Below are positions 31,459 through 39,497 of a stretch of DNA of 64,000 bases, one piece after another (within the stretch, counting starts at the first letter, position 1; each line of letters starts with the position of its first letter). A program made the position numbers and the translations under genes. Source of the DNA: Flagellimonas okinawensis. Lineage in GTDB: Bacteria > Bacteroidota > Bacteroidia > Flavobacteriales > Flavobacteriaceae. The DNA is taken from contig NZ_JARFVA010000001.1 of assembly GCF_029194005.1 (NCBI RefSeq), positions 1,054,001 through 1,118,000 on the forward strand, given 5' to 3'. A model generated the notes under the pieces. The model saw only the letters and a program-made list of their open reading frames with translations, was not told where the DNA came from and ran no database searches.

Positions 31459-31728
31459 TTAGGCCACCGAAGAAAATGAGGTGCCGTTAATGGCTTGATC
31501 AAAGTCGGGCAATAGTTTGCGAATATATTTACTCGGGGTCTTGTCTGAGATAGTCACCCACTTTTTATCAACATTCACATCAAAATGGAAAGTGGAAAAG
31601 TCGGTATCAACATCCAATCGGGACAACAAGAACCGCATAATCCTTGGCCTTAAACTGTATTCCATATCGATACAGGCTCTTTGCATTGCTGGATTGTCAT
31701 CTCCAGAAAATACCCAATTGAACTTCAC
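31459..31728 (-). CDS. Conserved-looking hypothetical protein, 89 aa
   Basis: 89 residues, no signal peptide or known motif. Composition is normal for a folded cytoplasmic protein (MKFNWVFSGDDNPAMQRACI, then VDVNVDKKWVTIS-like beta segments). It fills the gap between a convergent gene and the dehydrogenase gene; coding is supported by codon pattern and the absence of a better reading frame. Confidence 0.55.
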   Translation of the reverse strand: MKFNWVFSGDDNPAMQRACIDMEYSLRPRIMRFLLSRLDVDTDFSTFHFDVNVDKKWVTISDKTPSKYIRKLLPDFDQAINGTSFSSVA

Positions 31729-31808
31729 TGGCGTTTGAAAATTAGGAGGTACAATATACTAAAAAACAATGCATTACCAATTTTTGACGATTGTTTTTAG
31801 GTCGTTGG

Positions 31809-33014
31809 TCATTCTTTGCCGTCAACATAGTCCTGAAGGTAGGCATATCGGCGGGTCAGTTTGCCATTTTGGGTCATACGGGCCCTATCGAGCACACCAT
31901 CCTTATCGTTGTTAAAAAACGATGGAATCACATGTTTGGAAAAGGCCTCGCCAAAACCAACGCTTGCATCCCTTGGCAATTCGCAAGGCAGATTGTCCAC
32001 GGCCATCACTGCAATGGCATTTTCTGATTTAAAATCGACCTCTGTTTCGGATTGTGGATCATAACCATAAATAGGATCTGCAATAGTAGATGGCCTAATG
32101 GTTGTGGCTACTGGTCCATCGATATCGCAACTGACATCTGCCACCACCTTTATGTTGAAGTCAGGTTGTTTGGCATCTTCCCGGGTAAAGAGATAAGGAG
32201 CGCCATCTCCATAAAAATGTCCTGCAATGTAAAAATCGGTCACCTTGGCAAAACGGAAAAAGTCAGACTTATAGGCCTCGGGGTTTTGAAAAAAATCAGC
32301 TTTGTTTCCACGTACTCCATCCTTGCGTTTATTGTATTCCGAAGCATCTATCTGACAATATACAGGATAGTTGAAATCTTCTTTTAAATATTCTGAGACG
32401 CCAACTTGTTCCAATCCCATGGCATCGAGCATTTCTTTGGTGCCATTGCCCACTCTTCCTTTTCCTGTGAGCAGTATTTTGATGTTGGGCAGTTCTATTT
32501 TTTTAAGCTCGGTAATCAAGGCCTGCTGGTCCAACAGGGACTCTGCTTTTGGCAATTGATACAAATTATACTTTAAGCCATACGCCCTAAACCCATTATA
32601 GGCACCAACAATCCCAGCATAACGACCAAATGCCACCAAACGGGCACCCTTGGCATTTGTAATGACCTCATGGTCGTACATTTCTATATTTTTGTCCAAA
32701 ATCGCGCGGAGCAGCTCGCGATTATAGGGTTGCTTTTTAATGGTATGGGAAAAGAAAAAATACTTTTTGTTGGGAATCAGTGCATCAATAGGAACTTCTT
32801 TAACTCCGAGCAATACTTCACAATCCTGCATATCGGATACCACTTTGAGTCCCTTATCGGCGTATTCCTTATCGGCGAAAACCCTGATGGGTGATGATTC
32901 GACCAATATTTCGGCATTTGGAAATTTTGAAAGGACATTTTGACATTCCTCTGGTGACAGTACCACTCTGCGATCGGGCGGATTTTTACGCTCCCTGATG
33001 ATTCCGAACTTCAT
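31809..33014 (-). CDS. Saccharopine/alanine-dehydrogenase-family NAD(P) oxidoreductase
   Basis: 401 residues. The N-terminal domain (FGIIRERKNPPDRRVVLSP) and FFFSHTIKKQPYNRELL (about 86-102) match the AlaDH/PNT N-domain as in saccharopine dehydrogenase (LYS1). The NAD-binding loop is GKGRVGNG (184-191), and the later VVADVSCDIDGPVATTIRPST is typical of LYS1-like proteins. Bacteroidota encode this family next to diverse genes; the substrate cannot be deduced. Monocistronic and upstream of ssrA. Confidence 0.8.
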   Translation of the reverse strand: MKFGIIRERKNPPDRRVVLSPEECQNVLSKFPNAEILVESSPIRVFADKEYADKGLKVVSDMQDCEVLLGVKEVPIDALIPNKKYFFFSHTIKKQPYNRELLRAILDKNIEMYDHEVITNAKGARLVAFGRYAGIVGAYNGFRAYGLKYNLYQLPKAESLLDQQALITELKKIELPNIKILLTGKGRVGNGTKEMLDAMGLEQVGVSEYLKEDFNYPVYCQIDASEYNKRKDGVRGNKADFFQNPEAYKSDFFRFAKVTDFYIAGHFYGDGAPYLFTREDAKQPDFNIKVVADVSCDIDGPVATTIRPSTIADPIYGYDPQSETEVDFKSENAIAVMAVDNLPCELPRDASVGFGEAFSKHVIPSFFNNDKDGVLDRARMTQNGKLTRRYAYLQDYVDGKE

Positions 33015-33338
33015 AGATTATTTTGGTATAATTGTTGACCAAAATAAGAGGAAAAGGCAGGGTTACCAAACTTTTTATTGTTTGATGGATATGCGTTACC
33101 TTTGCCGACCGTGTTAGGAATAGTGGCAGGTACCATGTACGGCCGATAGCCAGACCGAAATGTTGCAAAGCAATATTTTGGTAACGCCCATACTTCGACT
33201 GCACTCAGTGCAGGCCAAGTTCTTTGATAAAAAAGTGAGTAAATGTTTAGGCCCTTCGACGTAGTTTATGCTGAGCGTAGACGAAGTACTCAGGGCATAA
33301 TTCGTTTACGGTAAGCAAAGCTTTACCTAACTCATTAT
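33015..33338. other. Gene-free leader region upstream of tmRNA, with hairpins
   Basis: 324 bases without a credible ORF. TTG (33078-33080), 16 bases, TACCTTTG (33097-33104) forms a plus-strand promoter that could make a long precursor of tmRNA. CTGCACT (33199-33205) and AGTGCAG (33207-33213) form a palindrome. GCCC (33251-33254) and GGGC (33293-33296) bound a second structure in which CTTCG (33254-33258) can pair with CGAAG (33282-33286). These ACTTCGACT.. and CCCTTCGAC.. sequences look like dispersed Flavobacterial intergenic repeats. No SRP RNA or other known RNA was recognised. Confidence 0.5.
33251..33296. repeat. Palindromic intergenic repeat upstream of ssrA
   Basis: Ends GCCC/GGGC and the inner CTTCG/CGAAG arms can pair. 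The CCCTTCGAC start resembles a common Flavobacterial dispersed repeat. It lies about 43 bases before tmRNA. Confidence 0.45.
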
Positions 33339-33735
33339 GGGGCCGACCGGTTTTGACAGCAAGACCAATGGCGATGTAAGCATGCCGAGCGCTGGGATAT
33401 AGCTCGTAAATCTCATGTTTCACACTTTTAATTGGCGAAAATAACTACGCTCTTGCCGCATAATCTGAATTATAGTAAGATGTGCCTCGTCCCTACAAGG
33501 TAGGGAAGCGAGATGTTCCTGAATAGCCCTTGTTGACGGCGATTCGTTTAGGAGCACCAAAAAAGTCAACACAAGGGTGTCCGCTCGCTTTGGCGACACC
33601 TCTAAAACCTAAAGAAGATAAGTGTATGTTAGGCCGTATCTGGTCAGGCATGCATCGAAAATTAAGCAGATACTAAGCATGTAGAAAGCATGGTTATTGC
33701 TTGTTTGGACGAGGGTTCGAATCCCTCCGGCTCCA
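33339..33735 (+). ncRNA. ssrA: Transfer-messenger RNA (tmRNA)
   Basis: The 5' end GGGGCCGACC and the 3' TTCGAATCCCTCCGGCTCCA form the tRNA-like half; the acceptor GGGGCCG pairs with CGGCTCC (one G-T). The tag reading frame at 33434-33463 gives GENNYALAA then TAA, the typical Bacteroidota degradation tag; the resume codon is GGC. CCA is not encoded (CTA follows), so the tail must be added by tRNA nucleotidyltransferase. It rescues stalled ribosomes. Its 3' end is the integration site of the element at right. Confidence 0.95.
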
Positions 33736-33738
33736 CTA
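33723..33738. repeat. attL core: 16-bp direct repeat in the ssrA 3' end
   Basis: CCCTCCGGCTCCACTA, identical to 45939-45954; the flanking bases differ on both sides. It covers the tmRNA acceptor end, so integration leaves ssrA intact. Such sites are classical for tyrosine integrases. Confidence 0.88.
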
Positions 33739-33741
33739 GAT

Positions 33742-33773
33742 ACCCTCGTAAGTACATTGTTTACGGGGGTTTT
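33742..33773 (+). terminator. Terminator after tmRNA, inside the element
   Basis: ACCCTCGTAA (33742-33751) pairs with TTACGGGGGT (33761-33770) with one T-G pair, then TTT. It lies just inside the element and would end ssrA transcription in the integrated state. Confidence 0.65.
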
Positions 33774-33809
33774 AAATTATGGTTGACTTTTTAGTTGACT
33801 CTTTTGTAT

Positions 33810-34382
33810 TTAGGCCACCTCTAAGGCCGCACTACCCTTTCTCATCATTCCAAGCCAGTCATTTAAGGAGTTGATAAACTTATCATAAGGCATTAGACCC
33901 TCGTTGAAGTAAGATTGGTGATGGGCGAAAATGTCCCTAAAATCTTCATCATTTAGTTGGTTAAACGCCCTTACCTCTTCCTCACTTGTTCCAAGTACTA
34001 AAAATTCAACTTGTTGTGGAAAATAAAAATCCAAATGGGACAAAGATGAAATTGCCATTCTAAGTTCTTCAAGTTTTTTGGTTTCCAAGAAGTACCGTTT
34101 GCGTTGGTCATCGTTAAACTTGGTTTTTTGGTTCAAAACCATATCCAATACGACATGAAATATTTCAATATCGATTCTTATAGGGCTTTCCATTTCTTCT
34201 AATAGAATATTGGCCTTGTGAATCTCCTGGACAACCCCCAAGGTATTTATGGCTGTTTTAAACCGTTCAATATCCTTTTCGTTGTTGTGTTCTGAATGGC
34301 TTACCATAAAAGCATTAAAAAACCCGTTCTTGTTAAATTTGTCGATAGCATATTTCATGCCTTCATCTGATAATACGATCAT
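33810..34382 (-). CDS. Hypothetical element protein, 190 aa
   Basis: 190 residues, mainly helical and charged; no signal peptide, membrane segment or motif recognised. Contains YFPQQVEFLVLGTSEEEVRAF. It is preceded 18 bases upstream by a 50-codon gene on the same strand, so the two are likely one operon. It is the element's gene nearest ssrA. Confidence 0.6.
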   Translation of the reverse strand: MIVLSDEGMKYAIDKFNKNGFFNAFMVSHSEHNNEKDIERFKTAINTLGVVQEIHKANILLEEMESPIRIDIEIFHVVLDMVLNQKTKFNDDQRKRYFLETKKLEELRMAISSLSHLDFYFPQQVEFLVLGTSEEEVRAFNQLNDEDFRDIFAHHQSYFNEGLMPYDKFINSLNDWLGMMRKGSAALEVA

Positions 34383-34400
34383 AATCTTTTGTTTTAAGTG

Positions 34401-34553
34401 TTATAGTTTAAATGATTTAAGTTTCATTCTTAGAAGCGAAGTTTTTTTGTTCAATTCAATAGCCCCTTCATCGGTAGGGTTTTGAAAGTGTGAATAGGCA
34501 GAATCCCAAACGGAATCGAATAAGTCACCTACTTGGTTTTGTTGATTTCTCAT
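34401..34553 (-). CDS. Small hypothetical element protein, 50 aa
   Basis: Reads from the ATG at 34551-34553 to the TAA at 34401: MRNQQNQVGDLFDSVWDSAY and on to KLKSFKL. It has amphipathic, charged character without a known motif. It lies 18 bases before the 190-aa gene and divergent from the XRE repressor gene across a 120-base gap. Short, so moderate confidence. Confidence 0.45.
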   Translation of the reverse strand: MRNQQNQVGDLFDSVWDSAYSHFQNPTDEGAIELNKKTSLLRMKLKSFKL

Positions 34554-34661
34554 GGTTAAAATGTTAGTAATCATTTGATTTGTTTTTCAAATGTAACCAT
34601 TACTTCTATATTATACAATCAATACTTATATTTTAACATTTTTTAAAAGCATTATTTGTAT

Positions 34662-34669
34662 TATCTTTG
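34662..34669 (+). promoter_or_regulatory. -7 element of the XRE regulator gene
   Basis: TATCTTTG matches TAnnTTTG exactly and ends 4 bases before the ATG at 34674. Transcription would start at or near the ATG, giving an essentially leaderless mRNA. A -33 TTG at good spacing was not found. Confidence 0.45.
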
Positions 34670-34673
34670 GGAT

Positions 34674-34967
34674 ATGTTACGAATTGATGAGATTTTAAAG
34701 GAAAAGAATATATCTAACCTGGAGTTTGCGGAAATGTTGGACGTTTCTCCGACCTCGGCAAGTGCTTTTAAAAGTGGCAGGACGAAACCCAAATTTGATA
34801 CCCTTGTTAAAATGGCCGAAGTTTTGGATGTAGATATAAGGGAACTGTTTCACCCAACTAAAGGGGGTGAGCTTTTAAATGGGTTTGTCCAATACAAAGA
34901 CAAGGTTTATACAATCAATAACAAAAAGGACTTAGAAGGGCTGTTAGCGGCAATTAATCAATCATAG
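34674..34967 (+). CDS. XRE-family regulator
   Basis: 97 residues from the ATG at 34674 (MLRIDEILKEK); an upstream TTG at 34656 is less likely because it overlaps the promoter element. HTH: NLEFAEMLDVSPTSASAFKSGRTKPKFDTLVKMAEVLDVDIREL. The C-terminal part NGFVQYKDKVYTINNKKDLEGLL is seen in Bacteroidota Cro/CI-like regulators. Divergent from the minus-strand operon and likely the element's repressor or a regulator of its neighbours. Its stop overlaps the convergent 226-aa gene by 10 bases. Confidence 0.8.
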   Translation: MLRIDEILKEKNISNLEFAEMLDVSPTSASAFKSGRTKPKFDTLVKMAEVLDVDIRELFHPTKGGELLNGFVQYKDKVYTINNKKDLEGLLAAINQS

Positions 34968-35638
34968 GGAAATTCCGTGTCGTGGATTAAAAAGTATTTT
35001 TCTTCTTCTGAATCCTCATTTAAAACTACCTCTTTGAAAGTTCCATCAACGTGCATACAAAGTATTTCTTCGCCTCTGTGCATAAATATCTCAACCAATT
35101 CAATTTTTAGAGCCTCTAGGTCATAAGTTAGCCCGGCAGCGTAAACAGTTTTCCCGTATAGGTCTGGATTAGCATGATGATAGCTTATGTGCCAAAAATC
35201 TTCCCCTGTCGCATTGTGAATACCCAATATAAGTGATAATTCCTGTTCTTCCTTATCATCCAATAAGGGCAGTAGCTTATCGTAAAAATCAGTTGTTGCA
35301 TAGGCAAATTCCATAAGATCAGCGACATCATCCGGCCTCAAAAACATTGCTTGCCCAGGGTCGGTAATACACTCTTCCGCATAATCATAAAGATCATCTA
35401 AATCGTAAACCAAATATGACCTATCCTTATATTGTGAAATCATTGGGCCGGATTTAGATTTTCCTTTAAATGGTTTAATCTTGAAATCGTCCAAGGTGCA
35501 GCCCAGAGCGATAGTGAAGGCTTCTGTATATTGCTTTAAATCAGTCAAAATGGTTAGGTTTTGCTTATTAAAACTACAAAATTTCCGTTTCCTTTGTTTG
35601 ATTTTATTTAATTCTTTGTGTCTTTTACGGGATTTCAT
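34958..35638 (-). CDS. Hypothetical element protein, 226 aa
   Basis: 226 residues; very basic start (MKSRKRHKELNKIKQRKRKF), then an acidic body (YLVYDLDDLYDYAEECITD, DKEEQELSLILGIHNATGEDFWHISYHH). No signal peptide, membrane helix or known motif. The basic tail could bind nucleic acid; this is speculative. Convergent with the XRE gene. Confidence 0.55.
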   Translation of the reverse strand: MKSRKRHKELNKIKQRKRKFCSFNKQNLTILTDLKQYTEAFTIALGCTLDDFKIKPFKGKSKSGPMISQYKDRSYLVYDLDDLYDYAEECITDPGQAMFLRPDDVADLMEFAYATTDFYDKLLPLLDDKEEQELSLILGIHNATGEDFWHISYHHANPDLYGKTVYAAGLTYDLEALKIELVEIFMHRGEEILCMHVDGTFKEVVLNEDSEEEKYFLIHDTEFPYD

Positions 35639-35707
35639 TTGTAAGATTATTCCTTGATTTATACATTTAAAGGAATTCCCCCCCTTTTTAATTCAAACAC
35701 TACAAAA

Positions 35708-36172
35708 ATGAAAAAACTATTATTAGTTGCATTGCTTTTTATATCATGTTCAAAAAGCGATAATGAAGGTACAAATCAAGGCTCCTTAGATCCAATCATT
35801 GGAGATTGGACAATTATTGAGTCCGGCGGAGCTTTAAATGATGGAGAGACCTTTAAGGAGTCAATGCCATGCAGTAATGCCCAAAAACTTCATTTTTACC
35901 AGGATAATCTGTTTGAATTAGAGATTTGGTGGGGTGATGGCAATGGCGGGTGTGATTTTGATCGTATTCAAGAAGGTGAGTGGATAAAAACAACCCGAAG
36001 CGATTATCCAGGGGCTAATTATAGACTCATATATTATGAAATACCCGGCTATTTGGACAGAGAAACTGGTTATCCAAAAATTTCTTTTGAAGGAAACAAC
36101 ATGACAATTCGCTATGATTATGAAGAAAGTAGTTATTTTAAATACTCTTACAAGACATATACTAGGGAATAA
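35708..36172 (+). CDS. Lipoprotein, lipocalin-like, unknown
   Basis: 154 residues from the ATG at 35708: MKKLLLVALLFISCSKSDN has a clear lipobox (ISCS). The frame stays open 54 bases upstream, but only the ATG gives a signal peptide. The mature part begins DPIIGDWTIIESG, like lipocalin-type Bacteroidota lipoproteins, and contains a CSNA...GCDF cysteine pair. Probably a cargo surface protein. Confidence 0.68.
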   Translation: MKKLLLVALLFISCSKSDNEGTNQGSLDPIIGDWTIIESGGALNDGETFKESMPCSNAQKLHFYQDNLFELEIWWGDGNGGCDFDRIQEGEWIKTTRSDYPGANYRLIYYEIPGYLDRETGYPKISFEGNNMTIRYDYEESSYFKYSYKTYTRE

Positions 36173-36189
36173 AGACTTACAAAATAAAC

Positions 36190-36435
36190 ATGGGGTTGTT
36201 GATTATAATATTGCTTTTTATAGGATTACCAGTTTTAGGCTACTTTCTATTTACTGGCCTATTTGATGCTATTTTTGGCAAAAGCGATAATGACCCCTAC
36301 TCACCATCAAAACCAACTAAAATAATAGATAAGTCTGTCCATCATCATTATCATGATAATAGACAAATCCATGTGGATGGAGAAAATTTTGAATCATTAG
36401 TGGATAAGGACAAAAACCACCAAAATGAGGCTTAG
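36190..36435 (+). CDS. Small single-span membrane protein, 81 aa
   Basis: One membrane helix (about 3-28, LLIIILLFIGLPVLGYFLF), then a polar cytoplasmic tail with HHHYHDNRQIHVDG and a charged end. It follows the lipoprotein gene by 17 bases on the same strand. Function unknown. Confidence 0.55.
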   Translation: MGLLIIILLFIGLPVLGYFLFTGLFDAIFGKSDNDPYSPSKPTKIIDKSVHHHYHDNRQIHVDGENFESLVDKDKNHQNEA

Positions 36436-36532
36436 AATCAACCAATAAGTCAACTGATACTGTTAACTACTGATATTCAATATTTTAAATTGCATTTAGT
36501 GGAGACGGGAGGTATTGAATTAAAACTTGAAG

Positions 36533-37072
36533 CTATTCCTTTATATTGTTCATGAATTCTATTTCATCTCTATAAGAAGCTACCATACTTTCTTCGTCAT
36601 ATACATCTGGGTTAAATATTATACAAGTATGGATTTCATCCGTAGGGGTAGTTATGAGATGAGGAAAGGCTAATAAATGACCATTACTATAACTTGTGTA
36701 CCACCTTTTAAATTTGTTCTGACGACTTCTTCCCTTACCATCAAGATTATCACAAACGTATGTAATAACCTCATGAGGATTATTGATAACATATGTTTCA
36801 ATAATGTGACATATGGTTATACCGACTTTAAAATCAATTGGAGGAAGATTTTCAGTATTACAAAATACACTAATAGTCCTAATGACCTCCACCCCAGAAA
36901 AATCAAATGGAAAATGGTCAAACCTCACACCATATTCAAATCCTGAGCTTGAACTAAACAAAAAAAGAGGGTGATCAACACCCTCTCCTTGATGATATTC
37001 ATAAATATTATTATTCAGCAACTTTGATTTCTCCGTTTTTGATTTTACGGCACACCTCTTTATTGCGCTCAC
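36533..37072 (-). CDS. DUF6169-like hypothetical protein
   Basis: 179-codon ORF. The part from about residue 20 (NNNIYEYHQGEGVDHPLF) on has the shape of Bacteroidota DUF6169 proteins: GFEYGVRFDHFPFDFS, IDFKVGITICHIIETYV, VITYVCDNLDGKGRSRQNKFKRW. The first 20 codons overlap the 44-aa ORF in another frame, and a terminator hairpin lies inside the ORF's 5' part (36960-36985), so the true start is uncertain and may be further in. Family assignment tentative. Confidence 0.5.
   Translation of the reverse strand: MSAIKRCAVKSKTEKSKLLNNNIYEYHQGEGVDHPLFLFSSSSGFEYGVRFDHFPFDFSGVEVIRTISVFCNTENLPPIDFKVGITICHIIETYVINNPHEVITYVCDNLDGKGRSRQNKFKRWYTSYSNGHLLAFPHLITTPTDEIHTCIIFNPDVYDEESMVASYRDEIEFMNNIKE
36960..36985 (-). 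terminator. Terminator-like hairpin inside the 5' part of an ORF
   Basis: The minus strand reads GAGGGTG (36979-36985), a TTGAT loop, CACCCTC (36967-36973), then seven T's. It follows the 44-aa ORF stop by 25 bases and lies within the 36533-37072 ORF, so it may act as an attenuator. Confidence 0.6.
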
Positions 37073-37145
37073 GTTTTTCTAACATCATTTTATAGAAAAA
37101 CTGACCGACCTTTTCAGAAGTCTTTATTTCTTTTGTAGATTTCAT
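37011..37145 (-). CDS. Small basic protein, 44 aa
   Basis: ATG at 37143-37145, TAA at 37011-37013: MKSTKEIKTSEKVGQFFYKM and so on to NGEIKVAE. Highly basic and helical. It has its own terminator hairpin just behind and overlaps the next gene by 62 bases. Upstream is a 255-base AT-rich stretch (37146-37400) with no gene. Short length limits confidence. Confidence 0.45.
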   Translation of the reverse strand: MKSTKEIKTSEKVGQFFYKMMLEKRERNKEVCRKIKNGEIKVAE

Positions 37146-37400
37146 GAGTGTTTTAGCCTAGTGTTTATTAATACAAAAGTACTATTATTAATAGTATTAC
37201 ACAATACGTTTAACAACATAAAGTAACACATTTACAACATATTATAGCGAAAAACATACCAAAATGCAACATATTTAACACTAACTTATAGAATTGTCAA
37301 TAATAATACCAGTCATTTCATATATAAGACTCTGAAAATCAATAAATATTACATTAAAACATAGTTTTTTTGATATGTTGCATCAGTGTTACATCAAAAA

Positions 37401-37625
37401 CTAAAGAACAACCATCCCCCAACCCAGGAACAATCGCTCAACATCCTTTATCCTGAATAAGAGACTTCCCTCTTCTTTTGGCTCCAAGTATTTTAAAGCT
37501 ACCTTTCCCGCTGCCCTGGTGAGTTTTCCGTAACCATTAGATTCTTGAATCAAATAGAATGGTGTATAAAACTCTTCAGAAGCCTGTAGTTCTTCCAAAA
37601 ATTTTAATTCATCTTCCTTTTTCAT
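37401..37625 (-). CDS. Small element protein 1 of a DEL-FLE trio, 74 aa
   Basis: 74 residues beginning MKKEDELKFLEELQ. The start overlaps the stop of the upstream gene (ATGA). The N-terminal (K/E)DEL(K/D)FLE(E/Q)L segment recurs in the two upstream neighbours. No known domain. Last gene of a minus-strand operon. Confidence 0.55.
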   Translation of the reverse strand: MKKEDELKFLEELQASEEFYTPFYLIQESNGYGKLTRAAGKVALKYLEPKEEGSLLFRIKDVERLFLGWGMVVL

Positions 37626-37921
37626 AGCATCCCATTATTTTCGATTCTTTTTAACTCCCTATCAGTTGGAACGGTTCCATCAATTTTGATTTTGTGCTTG
37701 TTATAGTGAGTGATTTGTCTAATTATCTTATCCATAAAACCATCCGGCAATTCTACCACTTTTTCACGCCCATTACCAAGTTTCCATCTATCTACAATCT
37801 GTTGGAGTTTGGCAGTTACATCATTAGTTAGCTTCCAAAAGTCAACTCTCCAATTAATCGGCTGCTCCTTTTCAAGTTGTTCAAGAAAATCCAATTCCTT
37901 TTTTGCTAAATCCTTATCCAT
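37622..37921 (-). CDS. Small element protein 2 of a DEL-FLE trio, about 99 aa
   Basis: ATG at 37919-37921; a GTG two codons earlier (37925-37927) could also start it. Early motif KELDFLEQLEKEQ matches the neighbours, followed by NWRVDFWKLTNDVTAKLQQI. Overlaps the preceding gene and ends in an ATGA with the next. Unknown function. Confidence 0.55.
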   Translation of the reverse strand: MDKDLAKKELDFLEQLEKEQPINWRVDFWKLTNDVTAKLQQIVDRWKLGNGREKVVELPDGFMDKIIRQITHYNKHKIKIDGTVPTDRELKRIENNGML

Positions 37922-38153
37922 GGTCACCTCTTCTGATTTTTCCTATTATTTCATCAAACCCATTCTCAACATCGTCTGTGTTGAAATACTTTTTACCATC
38001 AACCACCTCATATTCAAAATAACCCGCTGCTATATCTCCAACTTTGCTGTTTACGAAAAAACCTGTGTCTCCATTCAATGCCAAAAACAATGGGGGCCAT
38101 TTTTCAATGCTTTCAATTTCCAACGCTTCCAATAGTTTCAATTCGTCGTTCAT
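37914..38153 (-). CDS. Small element protein 3 of a DEL-FLE trio, 79 aa
   Basis: 79 residues, MNDELKLLEALEIESIEKWP at the start, sharing the DEL(K)xLExL motif with the two downstream genes. ATGA overlap with the upstream GRRKGTPNK gene. No known domain. Confidence 0.55.
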   Translation of the reverse strand: MNDELKLLEALEIESIEKWPPLFLALNGDTGFFVNSKVGDIAAGYFEYEVVDGKKYFNTDDVENGFDEIIGKIRRGDHG

Positions 38154-38461
38154 GACACTTTTTTAAGTTTTGATCTTAATTCCTGAATTCTTTCCCTTCT
38201 TTCCTCTGGGGTCATCATAAGAAGTTCTTCAACCGTTGATACCTCCTGAAATTCGGTACGGCTCAACTTTGGCAAGGAATATTCTAAAAGTTTCACAATT
38301 GTATCAACCCGCTCTTTCCCTGATAGTTCCTTTAGATCATTTTGGATTTTATCCCAATTGTCATCAATTAGGTTTTCAACCCTGGCACGTAACGCCTCTG
38401 TTTTTTTATTGGGGGTGCCTTTACGACGACCCCCAAACTTTTTACCTGTTGTATTTGCCAT
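38150..38461 (-). CDS. GRRKGTPNK-type small phage protein, 103 aa
   Basis: 103 residues. The start MANTTGKKFGGRRKGTPNKK is a basic N-terminus common in small proteins of Bacteroidota prophages, some of which are annotated as small-terminase-like. The helical remainder (LRARVENLIDDNWDKIQNDL, TIVKLLEYSLPKL) is compatible with a small DNA-binding packaging protein. Overlaps the next gene in ATGA. Terminase function is not shown. Confidence 0.5.
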   Translation of the reverse strand: MANTTGKKFGGRRKGTPNKKTEALRARVENLIDDNWDKIQNDLKELSGKERVDTIVKLLEYSLPKLSRTEFQEVSTVEELLMMTPEERRERIQELRSKLKKVS

Positions 38462-38493
38462 TTTCTTCCAAACTACTTTAAACTACTTTAGTT

Positions 38494-38844
38494 TTAAATG
38501 AAAGCCTCTCTAAAGGCCTTATAATCGCTTTTGTACTCTGAGCCAGTAAGAGACGTACCAGTGTTCTCACGCTTCCAGATGTTCTCAAATACCTTTACGC
38601 CATTAAACTTGTCCTTTATTTGGATTTGGTTTCCCATAGATGGGGGGACCACTAGCCCACTCCATTGTTTTGCCAAATGTTCAGCTGCACTTGAATACAT
38701 ATCTAGTTTGCTCACAAGCTTAATGGATGCATCTTCAATAAACGCCTCTCGTCTTTCCTCTATTGGGTCTGTTCCATCAGTATTGTGCTCCTTGGCCGTT
38801 TCCCAAATAATAACCTCCGCTTTTCTTTTCATTTCCTTTTCCAT
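38494..38844 (-). CDS. Hypothetical element protein, 116 aa
   Basis: 116 residues, helical, no known motif (KRKAEVIIWETAKEHNTDGT, GSEYKSDYKAFREAFI). Three bases after the 203-aa gene, so they are co-transcribed. Confidence 0.55.
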   Translation of the reverse strand: MEKEMKRKAEVIIWETAKEHNTDGTDPIEERREAFIEDASIKLVSKLDMYSSAAEHLAKQWSGLVVPPSMGNQIQIKDKFNGVKVFENIWKRENTGTSLTGSEYKSDYKAFREAFI

Positions 38845-38847
38845 GAC

Positions 38848-39459
38848 CTATAAATTTTTGATTCCTGTTGCACTTGGAGAAAATCCTTTATCGGTAACAT
38901 TTACCACTTTAAGTATTTTGGATACTCGCTCTTTGCCTTCGAAGTTTGCGTTATGAAAGCCTAATTTCGAAGGAATCCAACGGTATTTATTGAAAAGTTC
39001 TGAAAGTTCCTCGGCAAACTTCAAAGCTTCCTTCTGTTTGTCCGTATTGGCTATAATTGCATGTTTCGATTTAATTGCTTGGTGGCCTTTTTCCGTTATC
39101 TCAAACCATGCTCCATTCAAGGCGGAATATTCTAAAAATTTATGCCTTTTGGATGCTACTGTTAAAAGACTTTCCAATGGTGAAGGGTCAACTCCCATGG
39201 CTTCATAATTAAACTCTTTGGTTGCATTTGGGAATGGGAACTTTGCCTTTAACTTTTCCAAGACAAAATCATAGCCCTTTTCAAGAATTTCCCTCCGTTG
39301 TTTTTCTGTTGGTTTTTCTCCAAAGAAATCATCAACTGCTTGGAACGCCTCATTGATTTCATTGACCTTTTTTGATTCTTGTTCGGTCATTATCCGAACA
39401 CCATCACGATTGTACCCTAGTACCGGGTCTTTAACTGCTGTTTTTGCTTCTGCTGTCAT
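38848..39459 (-). CDS. Hypothetical element protein, 203 aa
   Basis: 203 residues; helical, charged, no signal peptide (MTAEAKTAVKDPVLGYNRDG; FGEKPTEKQRREILEKGYDF). Directly after the 731-aa gene (38 bases). No family recognised. In phages this position would fit a tail-chaperone or assembly gene, but nothing in the sequence proves it. Confidence 0.55.
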   Translation of the reverse strand: MTAEAKTAVKDPVLGYNRDGVRIMTEQESKKVNEINEAFQAVDDFFGEKPTEKQRREILEKGYDFVLEKLKAKFPFPNATKEFNYEAMGVDPSPLESLLTVASKRHKFLEYSALNGAWFEITEKGHQAIKSKHAIIANTDKQKEALKFAEELSELFNKYRWIPSKLGFHNANFEGKERVSKILKVVNVTDKGFSPSATGIKNL

Positions 39460-39497
39460 TATTAAAAAATTAAAATTAAACTCTGTTTATATTGTTG

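Noticed and set aside
33015-33338. Signal recognition particle RNA or 6S RNA
   Set aside because: The conserved SRP core (GGAAGCAGCC-type loop) and 6S shape are not present.
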